From positions 124,001 through 188,000 of the forward strand of contig NZ_JACJHX010000006.1 of NCBI RefSeq assembly GCF_014138605.1: 64,000 bases of DNA, read 5' to 3'. This document shows, piece by piece, positions 46,523 through 54,372 of this stretch. Both the position numbers and the translations under genes were made by a program. The notes under the pieces are model-generated. The model was not told the DNA's origin, searched no databases, and saw only the letters and a list, made by a program, of their open reading frames with translations. How positions within the stretch are numbered: the first letter of the stretch is position 1; each line of letters starts with the position of its first letter. This DNA is from Peribacillus huizhouensis. GTDB lineage: Bacteria; Bacillota; Bacilli; Bacillales; DSM-1321.

Positions 46523-47290
46523 ATGCATACAGTCAATGCCATGAGCTATCAGGACTTTGACTTTGAATTAGAAGGAAAGAACGTTCTGTTAGAAGATATT
46601 TTCCCAAATTTCAATGAATTCGACCGTATTGGAGTGGTCGTAAGAGAAACAGGTGGAGGTACTGGTGCAAGTAGTTTACTAATGTCGGCACTTACAAGAT
46701 TTTATGATTTTTTTCGACCTAATCTTGGTGTTGAGCCTGGGCAACAGTTTATTTATCCCGAGTTCTTTATCTTCCATGTAGGGAAGCAGCATATGACCCA
46801 TTATTGGATGGATATTTGGCCGCCGCATAAAGAGATTGTCGTTGAGGATGACCCTGAACAAATTTTAGAAGCGATTAATGACCGCGGCATTACACGGTTG
46901 CTCGTGGAAGACATTACGCCTATCCAACCTATTTTTTTAAAAGAAACATTAAATAGTGCGAAACATCGAATTGTTAGCGCATTGGCTTATTCTCCGACAG
47001 GTCGTGTTGAAAATAGCGATGTCCAGATCACCAGTTGTGAAGCTGCAGAAAAAAATGTACTTGACACTATCAAAATTTCAGAAGACCTTACGATTGAAGA
47101 AAAGGCGCTATTACTAGAACGAAGGAACTCTCTTAAAACGAATGGGCGTGTAACTGAAACATATCGCCGCATCGAAGTATCCAATGCTTTGAACATGCTT
47201 ACTCAAAATACTGAACCGGGACCTACTACCCGAAGCTATTTTAAAATGCTTGAAATGGAAGATGAGATTACGAAAGACAAAGTCATTTAA
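46523..47290 (+). CDS. Unrecognised 255-aa protein of the flavin-enzyme locus
   Basis: I do not recognise the family. The protein is soluble, with no signal or TM segment. A Gly-rich loop, VVVRETGGGTGASSLLMSAL (about residues 37-56), could bind a nucleotide or phosphate but is not a Walker A motif. A middle block HVGKQHMTHYWMDIWPPHKE is rich in His, Trp and Met. The segment GITRLLVEDITPIQPIFLKE suggests an alpha/beta fold, and the C-terminal third (SEDLTIEEKALLLERRNSL) is helical. AGGGGGAT precedes the ATG. Its place between the cupins and the flavoenzyme implies a role in the same pathway. Confidence 0.75.
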   Translation: MHTVNAMSYQDFDFELEGKNVLLEDIFPNFNEFDRIGVVVRETGGGTGASSLLMSALTRFYDFFRPNLGVEPGQQFIYPEFFIFHVGKQHMTHYWMDIWPPHKEIVVEDDPEQILEAINDRGITRLLVEDITPIQPIFLKETLNSAKHRIVSALAYSPTGRVENSDVQITSCEAAEKNVLDTIKISEDLTIEEKALLLERRNSLKTNGRVTETYRRIEVSNALNMLTQNTEPGPTTRSYFKMLEMEDEITKDKVI

Positions 47291-47307
47291 TTGAAACTAT
47301 ACCTATA

Positions 47308-47349
47308 TTAATAGGATATCAATATTAAATCATATAGATATCCTATTAA
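47308..47349 (+). repeat. Perfect inverted repeat between pathway genes
   Basis: TTAATAGGATATC and GATATCCTATTAA (13 bases each) are separated by 16 bases. With no T-run it is more likely an mRNA-stabilising or processing hairpin than a terminator. Confidence 0.6.
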
Positions 47350-47381
47350 TTTAAATAAAAATTGCTGAGGAGTGAAGAATC

Positions 47382-48602
47382 ATGTCAGTTTCTAACACAG
47401 TATTAAATGAAGGTATTATGCAAGTTCCAAGCTGGTGGACTTGCCCTCCAGGTTATGAAGAATTACAAGCGAAGGCACACGCACTTGGAAAAAGTGAGTT
47501 GCTAGAAAGAGCCTCTATTTCTGATCAGCAAGGCATCTATCCGCGTGAGAGTTTAGGTAAAATTGCTGAAGCAGGATTTGGCGCTGTTACCCTTCCGAAA
47601 GAATATGGCGGACTTGGAGCTGGACTTACTGGATTTGCCGTATTAGCTGAAAGTTTTGCTCAATATTGTGCATCTTCAACGATGTGCTGGGTAATGCATA
47701 CAACTGCACTTCAAACACTATTTTCAGCTGGTAACGAAGAACAGCGTCAGCGTTTTATTCCTGATGTTCTTCGTGGAAAAATCGGCGGGTTAGCATTTAG
47801 TGAACCAGCAACTGGTAGTCACTTTTGGAATGTTGTGAGTACAGCTCCCCGTCTTGGAAATGGCTACTCATTGAATGCTGATAAATCGTTTGTTACAAGT
47901 GCTGGAGAAGCTGATTGGTATATCGTGGCAACGACGTATCCAGAAAGTACAGAATCCGATAAGTTAATGTATTTACTTGTAGAAAATGGACAAGAGGGGA
48001 TCACCCAATTTCCGTTCTCCGCAATGGGACTTCGTGGGAATTCAAGTGGACCAATGAAATTTAGAGATGTATATGTCCCTGCAGAAAACCGTATAGGTAG
48101 TGAAGGCGGGATGAATTATCACAATGATAATACAATCGATCCACTATTTTTATTAGGCACAGCCGCTTGTTGGACTGGTATTGCACAAGGTGCTCTAAAC
48201 GCAGCAATTAATGGTGCGAAGAAAAAGGTTCATGCTGATACAGGTAAATCAGTTGCTAGTTATCAAGTCATTCGTCATGAATTAGCGAAAGCTCAAATTA
48301 TGGTAGACAGTGCAAGAAGTATGCTTTATCGAACAGCTGAAAATCTAGACAGAGCTGCTGCAAATGGAACGCCGCTTGGAGAATTGCTATACCCAATTTG
48401 GGAATTAAAAACACATGCAGCTGATATCGTTATTCAAGTAACAAACCAAGCGCTACAAGTTTCCGGCGGAAGAGGATATTTGACAGGTCAAGTAGAAAAA
48501 TATTTACGTGATGGTCGCGCTGGCGCAATTATGGGACCTACAAATGAAATTTTACGTGAGTGGATTGGCAATACATTAATCGATGTTCCATGGTTTGAGT
48601 AA
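47382..48602 (+). CDS. Acyl-CoA dehydrogenase-fold flavoenzyme, probable flavin-dependent monooxygenase
   Basis: A 406-aa protein of the acyl-CoA dehydrogenase superfamily. The N-terminal helical domain has FGAVTLPKEYGGLGAG and the middle domain GLAFSEPATGSHFW ... ADKSFVTSAGEADWY; the C-terminal helices include QALQVSGGRGYLTGQVEKYLRDGR. Where dehydrogenases have the catalytic Glu (YEGT), this protein reads AIMGPTNEI, so the base is missing. That, with an FMN reductase encoded next, points to a two-component hydroxylase of the DszC/SfnB/isobutylamine-N-hydroxylase class rather than beta-oxidation. The substrate is unknown. GAGGAGTGAAG precedes the ATG. Confidence 0.85.
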   Translation: MSVSNTVLNEGIMQVPSWWTCPPGYEELQAKAHALGKSELLERASISDQQGIYPRESLGKIAEAGFGAVTLPKEYGGLGAGLTGFAVLAESFAQYCASSTMCWVMHTTALQTLFSAGNEEQRQRFIPDVLRGKIGGLAFSEPATGSHFWNVVSTAPRLGNGYSLNADKSFVTSAGEADWYIVATTYPESTESDKLMYLLVENGQEGITQFPFSAMGLRGNSSGPMKFRDVYVPAENRIGSEGGMNYHNDNTIDPLFLLGTAACWTGIAQGALNAAINGAKKKVHADTGKSVASYQVIRHELAKAQIMVDSARSMLYRTAENLDRAAANGTPLGELLYPIWELKTHAADIVIQVTNQALQVSGGRGYLTGQVEKYLRDGRAGAIMGPTNEILREWIGNTLIDVPWFE

Positions 48603-48630
48603 ATTATAGAAGATATTAAATTTCTATTTA

Positions 48631-48670
48631 TATACCAGAGCCAAAACAAAGTGGTTTGGTTCTGGTATAT
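48631..48670 (+). terminator. Hairpin after the flavoenzyme gene
   Basis: TATACCAGAGCCAAA pairs with TTTGGTTCTGGTATA around a short loop, 30 bases past the stop. The T-run is poor, so it may attenuate rather than end transcription. The following stretch to 49049 has only weak open frames (for example 48651-48863, hydrophobic but without a ribosome site), which I do not call. Confidence 0.55.
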
Positions 48671-49049
48671 ACCTCTATTGAAAGGGTATGGCACATTTCA
48701 TCCTAAAATAATTAACATCTTCACGGTGAAAAGGGCACTGGGATTCCGTAAGTTTATCTTATTTGGAGTGGTACTTCATTTATTTGTTATAGGGGCACAC
48801 TTAATAAATCCTATATGGACTCCCTTCAATAATAGGAGAAAGGAAGCAACCCCTCTTCTATGATGTTATTATGAGTCAAATACTTTCGAATGAAATTTTC
48901 TGAATATTGCGTCATTTCACCTTTTGAATAACCAAAAAATATCTAGAACATTTAGTTATAAAAGTCGAAAGATGGTACAAGTAAATCCTTGTTTCCTCAA
49001 ACTCGGCATATGCCAACAAGATTTTATTAGTATAAGGAGGATATTTAGC

Positions 49050-49610
49050 ATGAAGTTACTAGGGATATCAGGAACAATTACTGGATCGAAACCACGGGTT
49101 GTCGTTCAACAAGTATTAGACGAAGTGAAGAGAAACAACCCGGAAATTGAAGTAGAATTACTTGATTTGAAGGATTATAATATTCAGTTCTGTGATGGCC
49201 GTAATCCGTCAACTTATACGGGGGATACGAAGAAAGTGATCGATATTGTTTCCACAGCAGATTTTTATATTATTGGTACTCCAATTTTCCAAGGTTCTAT
49301 TACTGGGGCTCTAAAAAACTTATTTGACTTAATTCATCCAAAAGATTTACGCAATAAAGTTATGGGGTTTATTGCTACTGGGGGAACATATCAACACTAT
49401 TTAGTCATTGAAAATCAACTGAAACCAATTGCAGGATATTTCCGTGCATTTGTTGCACCAGGATTTGTTTATGCTCATAATGATCATTTTAGTCCTCAAA
49501 ATGAACTAGTTGATAAAGAAGTATTAGAACGGGTGACCGCTTTAAGTGAAGAAGTCGTGCTTATGCAGAAAGCACTAAAAGCTTCAAAGAGCGCTATTCA
49601 ATTTAATTGA
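49050..49610 (+). CDS. NAD(P)H-dependent FMN reductase (SsuE/MsuE-like)
   Basis: A 186-aa flavodoxin-fold reductase. MKLLGISGTITGSKPRVVVQ provides the FMN phosphate loop after strand 1; ADFYIIGTPIFQGSITGALKN (P-x-Y/F-x-x-S-x-x-G-x-L-K) and GFIATGGTYQHYLVIENQL are diagnostic of the NADPH-dependent FMN reductase family. The start is the ATG at 49050, 10 bases after AAGGAGG; the upstream frame to 48924 has no ribosome site. It would supply reduced flavin to the preceding acyl-CoA-dehydrogenase-fold monooxygenase. Reductases of this group accompany sulfonate and sulfone monooxygenases. Confidence 0.9.
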   Translation: MKLLGISGTITGSKPRVVVQQVLDEVKRNNPEIEVELLDLKDYNIQFCDGRNPSTYTGDTKKVIDIVSTADFYIIGTPIFQGSITGALKNLFDLIHPKDLRNKVMGFIATGGTYQHYLVIENQLKPIAGYFRAFVAPGFVYAHNDHFSPQNELVDKEVLERVTALSEEVVLMQKALKASKSAIQFN

Positions 49611-49932
49611 ATGGCAAATTGAGGTGATCGTTCATTAAACGAAGCATTAATGAAAAAAAGAATGAACAACGTGTAGAATAACCTCTTTTTTCTAAGAATT
49701 CAACTAGGGAAAAGAGAGTTTTTCTTTTTAGAAACATTAACTATTTAGGAATAGCCGAAACAATGATTTTCTTGATTATTAAAGTGTTAAATGTGCAATT
49801 CTTCTCGACTGAACTTAGCCTATGGAAGTTGTTGAATATACGTATAGTTTCTTAGATGATAACGGTAATGAATTTCAGCGAACATTAGGATATGAAAATG
49901 AAGCTGTAATCATTACATTAGGAGGGGCAATT

Positions 49933-51000
49933 ATGAGTTTAGTGGATATTGCTAGAACTAAACACAAAGAGAAGACAGTACGTTTGGGCTTTATGTGGGC
50001 TTTATGGGCAGCCATATTGTGGGGAGCATGGTATGTACCTGGATCAGCGATTTGGTATGAGTTTCCTTTCGTTTCCATGCCTTTTCATACAAATTCTGAA
50101 TATGTGACAGCGGCAGCCGTAATAGCCGGTTTAAATGCAATCGCTGTATTATTGTTTATGTTTGTGTGGACAGGCGTTTTAGGTAAATGGAAAGATTACG
50201 GACGGACGATTGTTCAGTTTAAAAAAGTGACGAAATGGTATTTTGTAGCCGCAATTTTCGGCGGACCAATGGCTATTTTCGGAAGTTTTTTAGCAATCGG
50301 CTTTATAGGCGGTGTTTTTGCCGCAGTGGCAGCATTAATGTATCCCATAGTAGGATCAATATTAGCGTACAAATGGTACGGTGAAAAGATAACTCGTAGG
50401 GCTGCTATCGGGATCGCAATGATTATTATCGGTGGGATCGTCGTATTTGCACCCGGTATTTTAGGTGAGCTCAAGGACAGCTCTGGCGCTTGGTTAGGAT
50501 ACTTGGGTGGATTAATGGCTGCCGTTGGCTGGGGAATTGAAGGTGCCATTGCTGGACGGGCACTGGATGTTACAGATCCTGATATTGGGTTAACTCTTAG
50601 GTTCACGGGTGAAGTTTTCTGGTGGGTAGCTGTAATCTTTCCGCTGTTTATCCTATTTGGAGATGTACCTATTGTACCAATGATTGCGCAAACAATGACA
50701 TTGTTACCGGTAACTTGGCTACTTTTAGCTGGAATTACATTTGGTTTTTGCTACGTGTCATGGTACAAGTCTTTCCCATTGATTGGTGTTGGAAGAGGTC
50801 AAGCAATCGGGGACTTATATGGAATCTTCGCCATCATTTTTATAAGTATCTTCACACTTACTCCGCCAGAATGGAATTTCGTTTTGGGAGCTTTGGTTGT
50901 AATTATCGGCGGATTTGTTATGTTTACTGAAAAGAGGGACGTCCTAGATGTTATCCGTTCTGTGCCTTCAGACAATAAAGAAAAAGAGGAGGCAATGTAA
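49933..51000 (+). CDS. EamA/DMT-type ten-helix transporter
   Basis: A 355-aa integral membrane protein with ten predicted helices in two halves, each resembling an EamA domain. The GSILAYKWYGEKITRRAAIGIAMIIIGGIVV segment is the classic end of the first half. The second half ends FVLGALVVIIGGFVMF. The start is the ATG at 49933, 7 bases after AGGAGG; the upstream in-frame ATG at 49822 has no ribosome site. It probably exports or imports the pathway substrate or product. Its stop is immediately followed by the next gene's start codon. Confidence 0.82.
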   Translation: MSLVDIARTKHKEKTVRLGFMWALWAAILWGAWYVPGSAIWYEFPFVSMPFHTNSEYVTAAAVIAGLNAIAVLLFMFVWTGVLGKWKDYGRTIVQFKKVTKWYFVAAIFGGPMAIFGSFLAIGFIGGVFAAVAALMYPIVGSILAYKWYGEKITRRAAIGIAMIIIGGIVVFAPGILGELKDSSGAWLGYLGGLMAAVGWGIEGAIAGRALDVTDPDIGLTLRFTGEVFWWVAVIFPLFILFGDVPIVPMIAQTMTLLPVTWLLLAGITFGFCYVSWYKSFPLIGVGRGQAIGDLYGIFAIIFISIFTLTPPEWNFVLGALVVIIGGFVMFTEKRDVLDVIRSVPSDNKEKEEAM

Positions 51001-51306
51001 ATGCCTAAAATTCATATAAAAGGTAGGATTCTACAAATAATCCGCGAGCACACCAAGGAAAGACCCGATAAAGGAATATGGGATTATGAAATTGCAAAGC
51101 AAATTCTTAAAGAGTATGGGTTGGCAGGAGCATATGCCTTAGGTAATGTTCGAGTAACATTAACTGATTTATTTTCAGGGGCGCTTATAGAAACCATTGA
51201 TGAAAAGATAGACAAAGGTGAGCACTTTAGTGAAGGTAAGTTATTATTTAAATATTCACTTACTAGTTTCGGTGAAGACAGGATGCGTGATACAGGGATT
51301 ATTTAA
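51001..51306 (+). CDS. Small winged-helix-like protein, 101 aa
   Basis: The ATG follows the transporter stop without a gap, with GAGGAGG inside the transporter tail. The layout (IHIKGRILQIIREHTKERPDKG, DYEIAKQILKEYGLAG, NVRVTLTDLFSGALIETIDE, then LLFKYSLTSFGEDRMRDTGI) looks like a winged helix: three helices, then a two-strand wing ending in an L-T-x-F-G-x-x-R motif as in PadR/MarR-type proteins. It may be a local regulator of the flavin-enzyme locus or a transporter partner. I do not recognise a named family. Confidence 0.65.
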   Translation: MPKIHIKGRILQIIREHTKERPDKGIWDYEIAKQILKEYGLAGAYALGNVRVTLTDLFSGALIETIDEKIDKGEHFSEGKLLFKYSLTSFGEDRMRDTGII

Positions 51307-51326
51307 CTAACAAAGGAGTGAATGAT

Positions 51327-51446
51327 ATGCCTGAAATGAGCGAGTTTTGGGGATTTAGCTTAGCACCATATATTTCAATCGTTGGAATTACTATCTTAGC
51401 ACTATTTTGCCTGTTTATAGCTAGAACATATGTAAAGAAATTATAA
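51327..51446 (+). CDS. 39-aa single-span membrane peptide
   Basis: AAAGGAGTG lies 6 bases before the ATG. The peptide MPEMSEFWGFSLAPYISIVG continues with a hydrophobic helix ITILALFCLFIA and the basic end RTYVKKL, giving an N-out, C-in single TM segment. It lies 20 bases after the winged-helix-like gene and ends the locus. Such small peptides often serve as subunits of the transporter encoded just upstream, here the EamA-type protein. That role is inference. Confidence 0.7.
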   Translation: MPEMSEFWGFSLAPYISIVGITILALFCLFIARTYVKKL

Positions 51447-51501
51447 GAAGTTTGAATAATTGTACAAATAGATAATAATAGGAAAAATAATATGAAATTC
51501 T

Positions 51502-51632
51502 AAAACGAGTGTGTCGCAAAAGTAAAGGGGTCAGACTATACAACATAATATCTAGTATTATTCGCTTTTTATTAATCTAGATATTATGTTGTATATGAGA
51601 GTTCCTCTTTTCTTATGGGACATCCTCGTTTT
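51502..51632 (+). terminator. Composite terminator-like element with perfect internal inverted repeat
   Basis: Outer arms AAAACGAG-TGTGTC and GGGACATC-CTCGTTTT resemble the element after clpE at 6003. Inside, ATACAACATAATATCTAG (51538-51555) and CTAGATATTATGTTGTAT (51577-51594) are a perfect 18-base inverted repeat. It closes the 44.6-51.4 kb locus. Confidence 0.7.
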
Positions 51633-51889
51633 GCTTTTTTTATGGCTGTTTTCTAAAAGATTGTTGTTTTTTAAAGTGCAATTCCTGACTTCTTATATTT
51701 TCTGTTAAAATAAGGATATATCTAACACGAAATCGAGTAGAGAATAGGGTGTAAATATATAATAAAGTCAAGATGTTTCTCTTTAAATATATTTATCTAG
51801 GGCAATTTTTTTATTCAACTAAACTTATAATATGAAAGAAAACAGAATAGGAATCAAAGTACGCATTTTCTGGTAAAGGGGGAAATCTC

Positions 51890-52405
51890 ATGAATAAATT
51901 TGTAAATGATAATCTTTATGAAACGAGAAATAACCTAGTAAAGGAAATTGTTTTATTAAGTGATGATCAACTTAATAGTAAACCTGATATGAATATGTGG
52001 AGTATAGCACAAGTTTGCCATCACTTGGTTTTAGTGGAAGAGGCTTCTATAAAGGCTATTGCATGGGGTTTAAAAGAAAGTGATCGTACTCAAAAAGAAC
52101 GTAAAAATATACACTTTATATTATTGGATAGAACGAAAAAGATTAAAGCTCCAAAAATAGTTGAACCAGATGTAGAATCATTTGAAGTTCCGCAAATAAT
52201 TGATTTGTTAAACGATTCGAGAAAAAAATTGATGGCTTTTCTTAGTACTATAGAAGATAAATCCATATTGGAGGAAAAATCAGTGAAGCATCCTTCTTTA
52301 GGTGAATTACCTCTTGATCAATGGATTGAACAGATATATTTGCATGAACAGCGACACATAGAACAAATAATAGAGATAAAATTACTTTTAGATGTAAAGC
52401 ACTAA
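51890..52405 (+). CDS. DinB-superfamily protein (DinB_2/YfiT-like)
   Basis: A 171-aa four-helix-bundle protein. The metal-binding His pattern is visible: His in QVCHHLVLVEEAS, and HEQRHIEQI near the C-terminus. NMWSIAQVCHHL is the diagnostic W-S-x-x-x-x-x-H motif of the DinB_2 group, which includes bacillithiol S-transferases (YfiT/BstA). It probably has a single divalent metal site, perhaps for thiol transfer in detoxification. AAAGGGGG precedes the ATG. Monocistronic. Confidence 0.87.
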   Translation: MNKFVNDNLYETRNNLVKEIVLLSDDQLNSKPDMNMWSIAQVCHHLVLVEEASIKAIAWGLKESDRTQKERKNIHFILLDRTKKIKAPKIVEPDVESFEVPQIIDLLNDSRKKLMAFLSTIEDKSILEEKSVKHPSLGELPLDQWIEQIYLHEQRHIEQIIEIKLLLDVKH

Positions 52406-52591
52406 ACTTAGGGGGATAAACGATTCTTGTGATCAAACTTTTTTATAAAAATCTAAAACTTAGCTAAAGTAAGTAACGCCAATTTGACCAATTTTTATTC
52501 AAATTGGAGATATTTACGTTTGCCGTTAAATAAGGAATGAAGGGAACTTTTTAATCAAACTTTATTCTAATGTTACATAGGGGTGATTAAA

Positions 52592-52876
52592 TTGAAATTG
52601 TTACTAACCTCGAACGGTTTTACACTGATGCGATTAAAGAACAATTTTTAAAGCTCATTAACGGCGCTACTAACGAACTGGACGTTGCTATTATCACCAC
52701 TGGATCGGACGCAAAAGGAGACTTTAGAGAAACGGGGTTCCAAAACATTGCTTTTATTAATTTAGAGTTCGATAATCCAGAAAGTCTTACACATAAAGAT
52801 GTTATTTACATCAACGGTGGGAAGATGTGAATTTACGAGACTAAAAGATGATGAATATATCACAGTAGAAAAGTAA
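52592..52876 (+). pseudogene. Peptidase E (S51 family)-like pseudogene
   Basis: A TTG start with GGGGTGA upstream gives KLLLTSNGF; after a +1 shift the frame continues TDAIKEQFLKLINGATNELD, VAIITTGSDAKGDF and SLTHKDVIYINGGK before a TGA at 52830. This matches the N-terminal half of peptidase E-like class I amidotransferase-fold proteins (YINGGN region), but the part with the catalytic Ser is missing. A short final frame RLKDDEYITVEK could be the original C-terminus, implying an internal deletion. It adjoins an IS1595 relic that may have caused the damage. Confidence 0.75.
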
Positions 52877-52889
52877 TTTATTGACCCCT

Positions 52890-53930
52890 AATTTGATGTC
52901 TTTTTTATGCACATCGTAATATCTCAACCGTTGTATAATTGGATTTTTGACACGCTGAATTTAGCATTTGCTCAACACATATATCAAATGCAAAATTTTT
53001 CCCTATTCCAATCCAAAGAAACCAATATAAATAGTTGTCTAAATAATGAGTTCCTACACCTTGGAAATCGATCCATCCAACCTTTTAAACGATTGTGGAA
53101 GTTGGTGACGTGTTGGATATGATATATCCCTTTCTTAACTCTTAGTTTTTGGCGTTCATTTACGGTTTCGTGTAGTAAGCCTATCAGTGTAGCGAACTTC
53201 TTGTAAATTGTAGCAGTATATGTACATGACACAAAGAAGATGGGTGAAGAAATTCACCCATCTTCTTTGTGAATTTCTTCCTCTTTAACACGACCTGTCC
53301 CTGCTTTTCGGGCAATCATCTTACCATCGCGGTCTTGTGCAACTACGACAATAATTTTTTGGATTGAAATGCCCCTCTTTCGTATTTTTTTCACCACGTT
53401 TCTTGGGTATTCTATGAGAAATATTACGAAGACCTTTTAAAGACTCACGAAAGAAGGTTTCATCACTTTCAACGATACCTTGCAGTTGATTAAACACAAG
53501 ACCTACTAATGCTTAATGCGTTCAAAATTTTACGCCTCCAATAAAAGACAGTAGAGATGTGTATTTTTAGTCGCTCTGCAATTTTAGGTAGAGTGAATCC
53601 TTCTAACATTAGCTCAATATTTCTTACCCATTTTTCAGGGTTGCGAGATCCTGAAAATGGTATATTTGTCATATCATTAAATGTTTTGTTGCAATCATTA
53701 CAAAAATAGCGTTGTCGTGTGCTTGCCATTGGGCTTAACAGAAGTACTTCCGCAATGAACACAAGCCATTCCCGAAGAAAATCGGGCTTCACGAATAGTT
53801 TTGAGTAATTTTGTGATTTTGTCGGGTTCTTCTGAAAACAAGTCTTGTTTCATTGCTTCAAACAAAGCCAATCGCTATGATTTCGTTAACTCTAAACCTT
53901 AATACACACCTTCACACATAATTGAACGCC
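52890..53930 (-). mobile_element. IS1595-family transposase relic
   Basis: On the minus strand, pieces in several frames rebuild an IS1595-type transposase. A zinc-ribbon/HTH part reads RQRYFCNDCNKTFNDMTNIP, with FSGSRNPEKWVRNIELMLEG (53490-53792). Next comes IVESDETFFRESLKGLRN, the first DDE-type acidic residues. After a gap, the C-terminal part HVTNFHNRLKGWMDRF (about 53030-53230) continues out of frame. Frameshifts, stops and an internal inverted duplication make it inactive. I could not define terminal inverted repeats. It borders the peptidase E pseudogene on one side and a 230-bp dispersed repeat on the other. Confidence 0.8.
53230..53271. repeat. Perfect 19-bp inverted repeat inside the IS1595 relic
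   Basis: CACAAAGAAGATGGGTGAA and TTCACCCATCTTCTTTGTG are separated only by GAAA. It interrupts the transposase frame just where coding (EEIHKEDG) breaks off, suggesting an inverted duplication with deletion. Confidence 0.85.
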
Positions 53931-54010
53931 TCCTGAACCTCATTCTATCAACCATTATATGGAATTGTTCGAGGAAGCAACAGTCTTTGCGTAAACAGCC
54001 TTTTTTATTT

Positions 54011-54240
54011 AGGCTCTTTTCGTAAAGATTGTTGCTTTTAGCAAGAAACCAATTCGAACAGATGTTGATCTTCGTTACAGGTGCGAGACTCCTGCGGGAA
54101 AAGCGTGTTGAGGGAGACCCCGCAAGTGCAAAGCACTGAGGAGGCTTCTGAGACCGCCCGCGGAAAGCGAGTACCTGCAACGGAAATCAACCCGGGTTAT
54201 TAGTGTAAAAATGATTGCAAAGCAACAAAGTATGTGAAAA
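54011..54240. repeat. Dispersed 230-bp intergenic repeat, copy 2
   Basis: Near-identical to 22095-22324, in the same orientation, with three mismatches. It shares the GC-rich core with GAGACTCCTGCGGGAAAAGC. It sits between the IS1595 relic and the sigma-54 activator promoter. Confidence 0.9.
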
Positions 54241-54313
54241 CAGCCTTTATTTATTAGGATATGGTAAAGAATAAACAACTGAATCTAGCTTTTTTAGTTA
54301 TAAGTTGATATTA

Positions 54314-54360
54314 TTGAAATATATAGTCAATTCGGAATATTATGTAGTCATTACTGACTA
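54314..54360 (+). promoter_or_regulatory. Promoter and operator of the sigma-54 activator gene
   Basis: TTGAAA (54314-54319) and TATTAT (54338-54343) are 18 bases apart. The palindrome TAGTCA-TTAC-TGACTA (54345-54360) covers the expected start site, and a half site TAGTCAATTC lies in the spacer. The same palindrome occurs again before the target gene, so autorepression by the activator is likely. Confidence 0.6.
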
Positions 54361-54372
54361 GGGAGGAAATTC

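Noticed and set aside
48651-48863. 70-aa hydrophobic open frame downstream of the flavoenzyme gene
   Set aside because: It starts inside a hairpin, lacks a ribosome site and shows no domain. It may be a relic, but I cannot support it.
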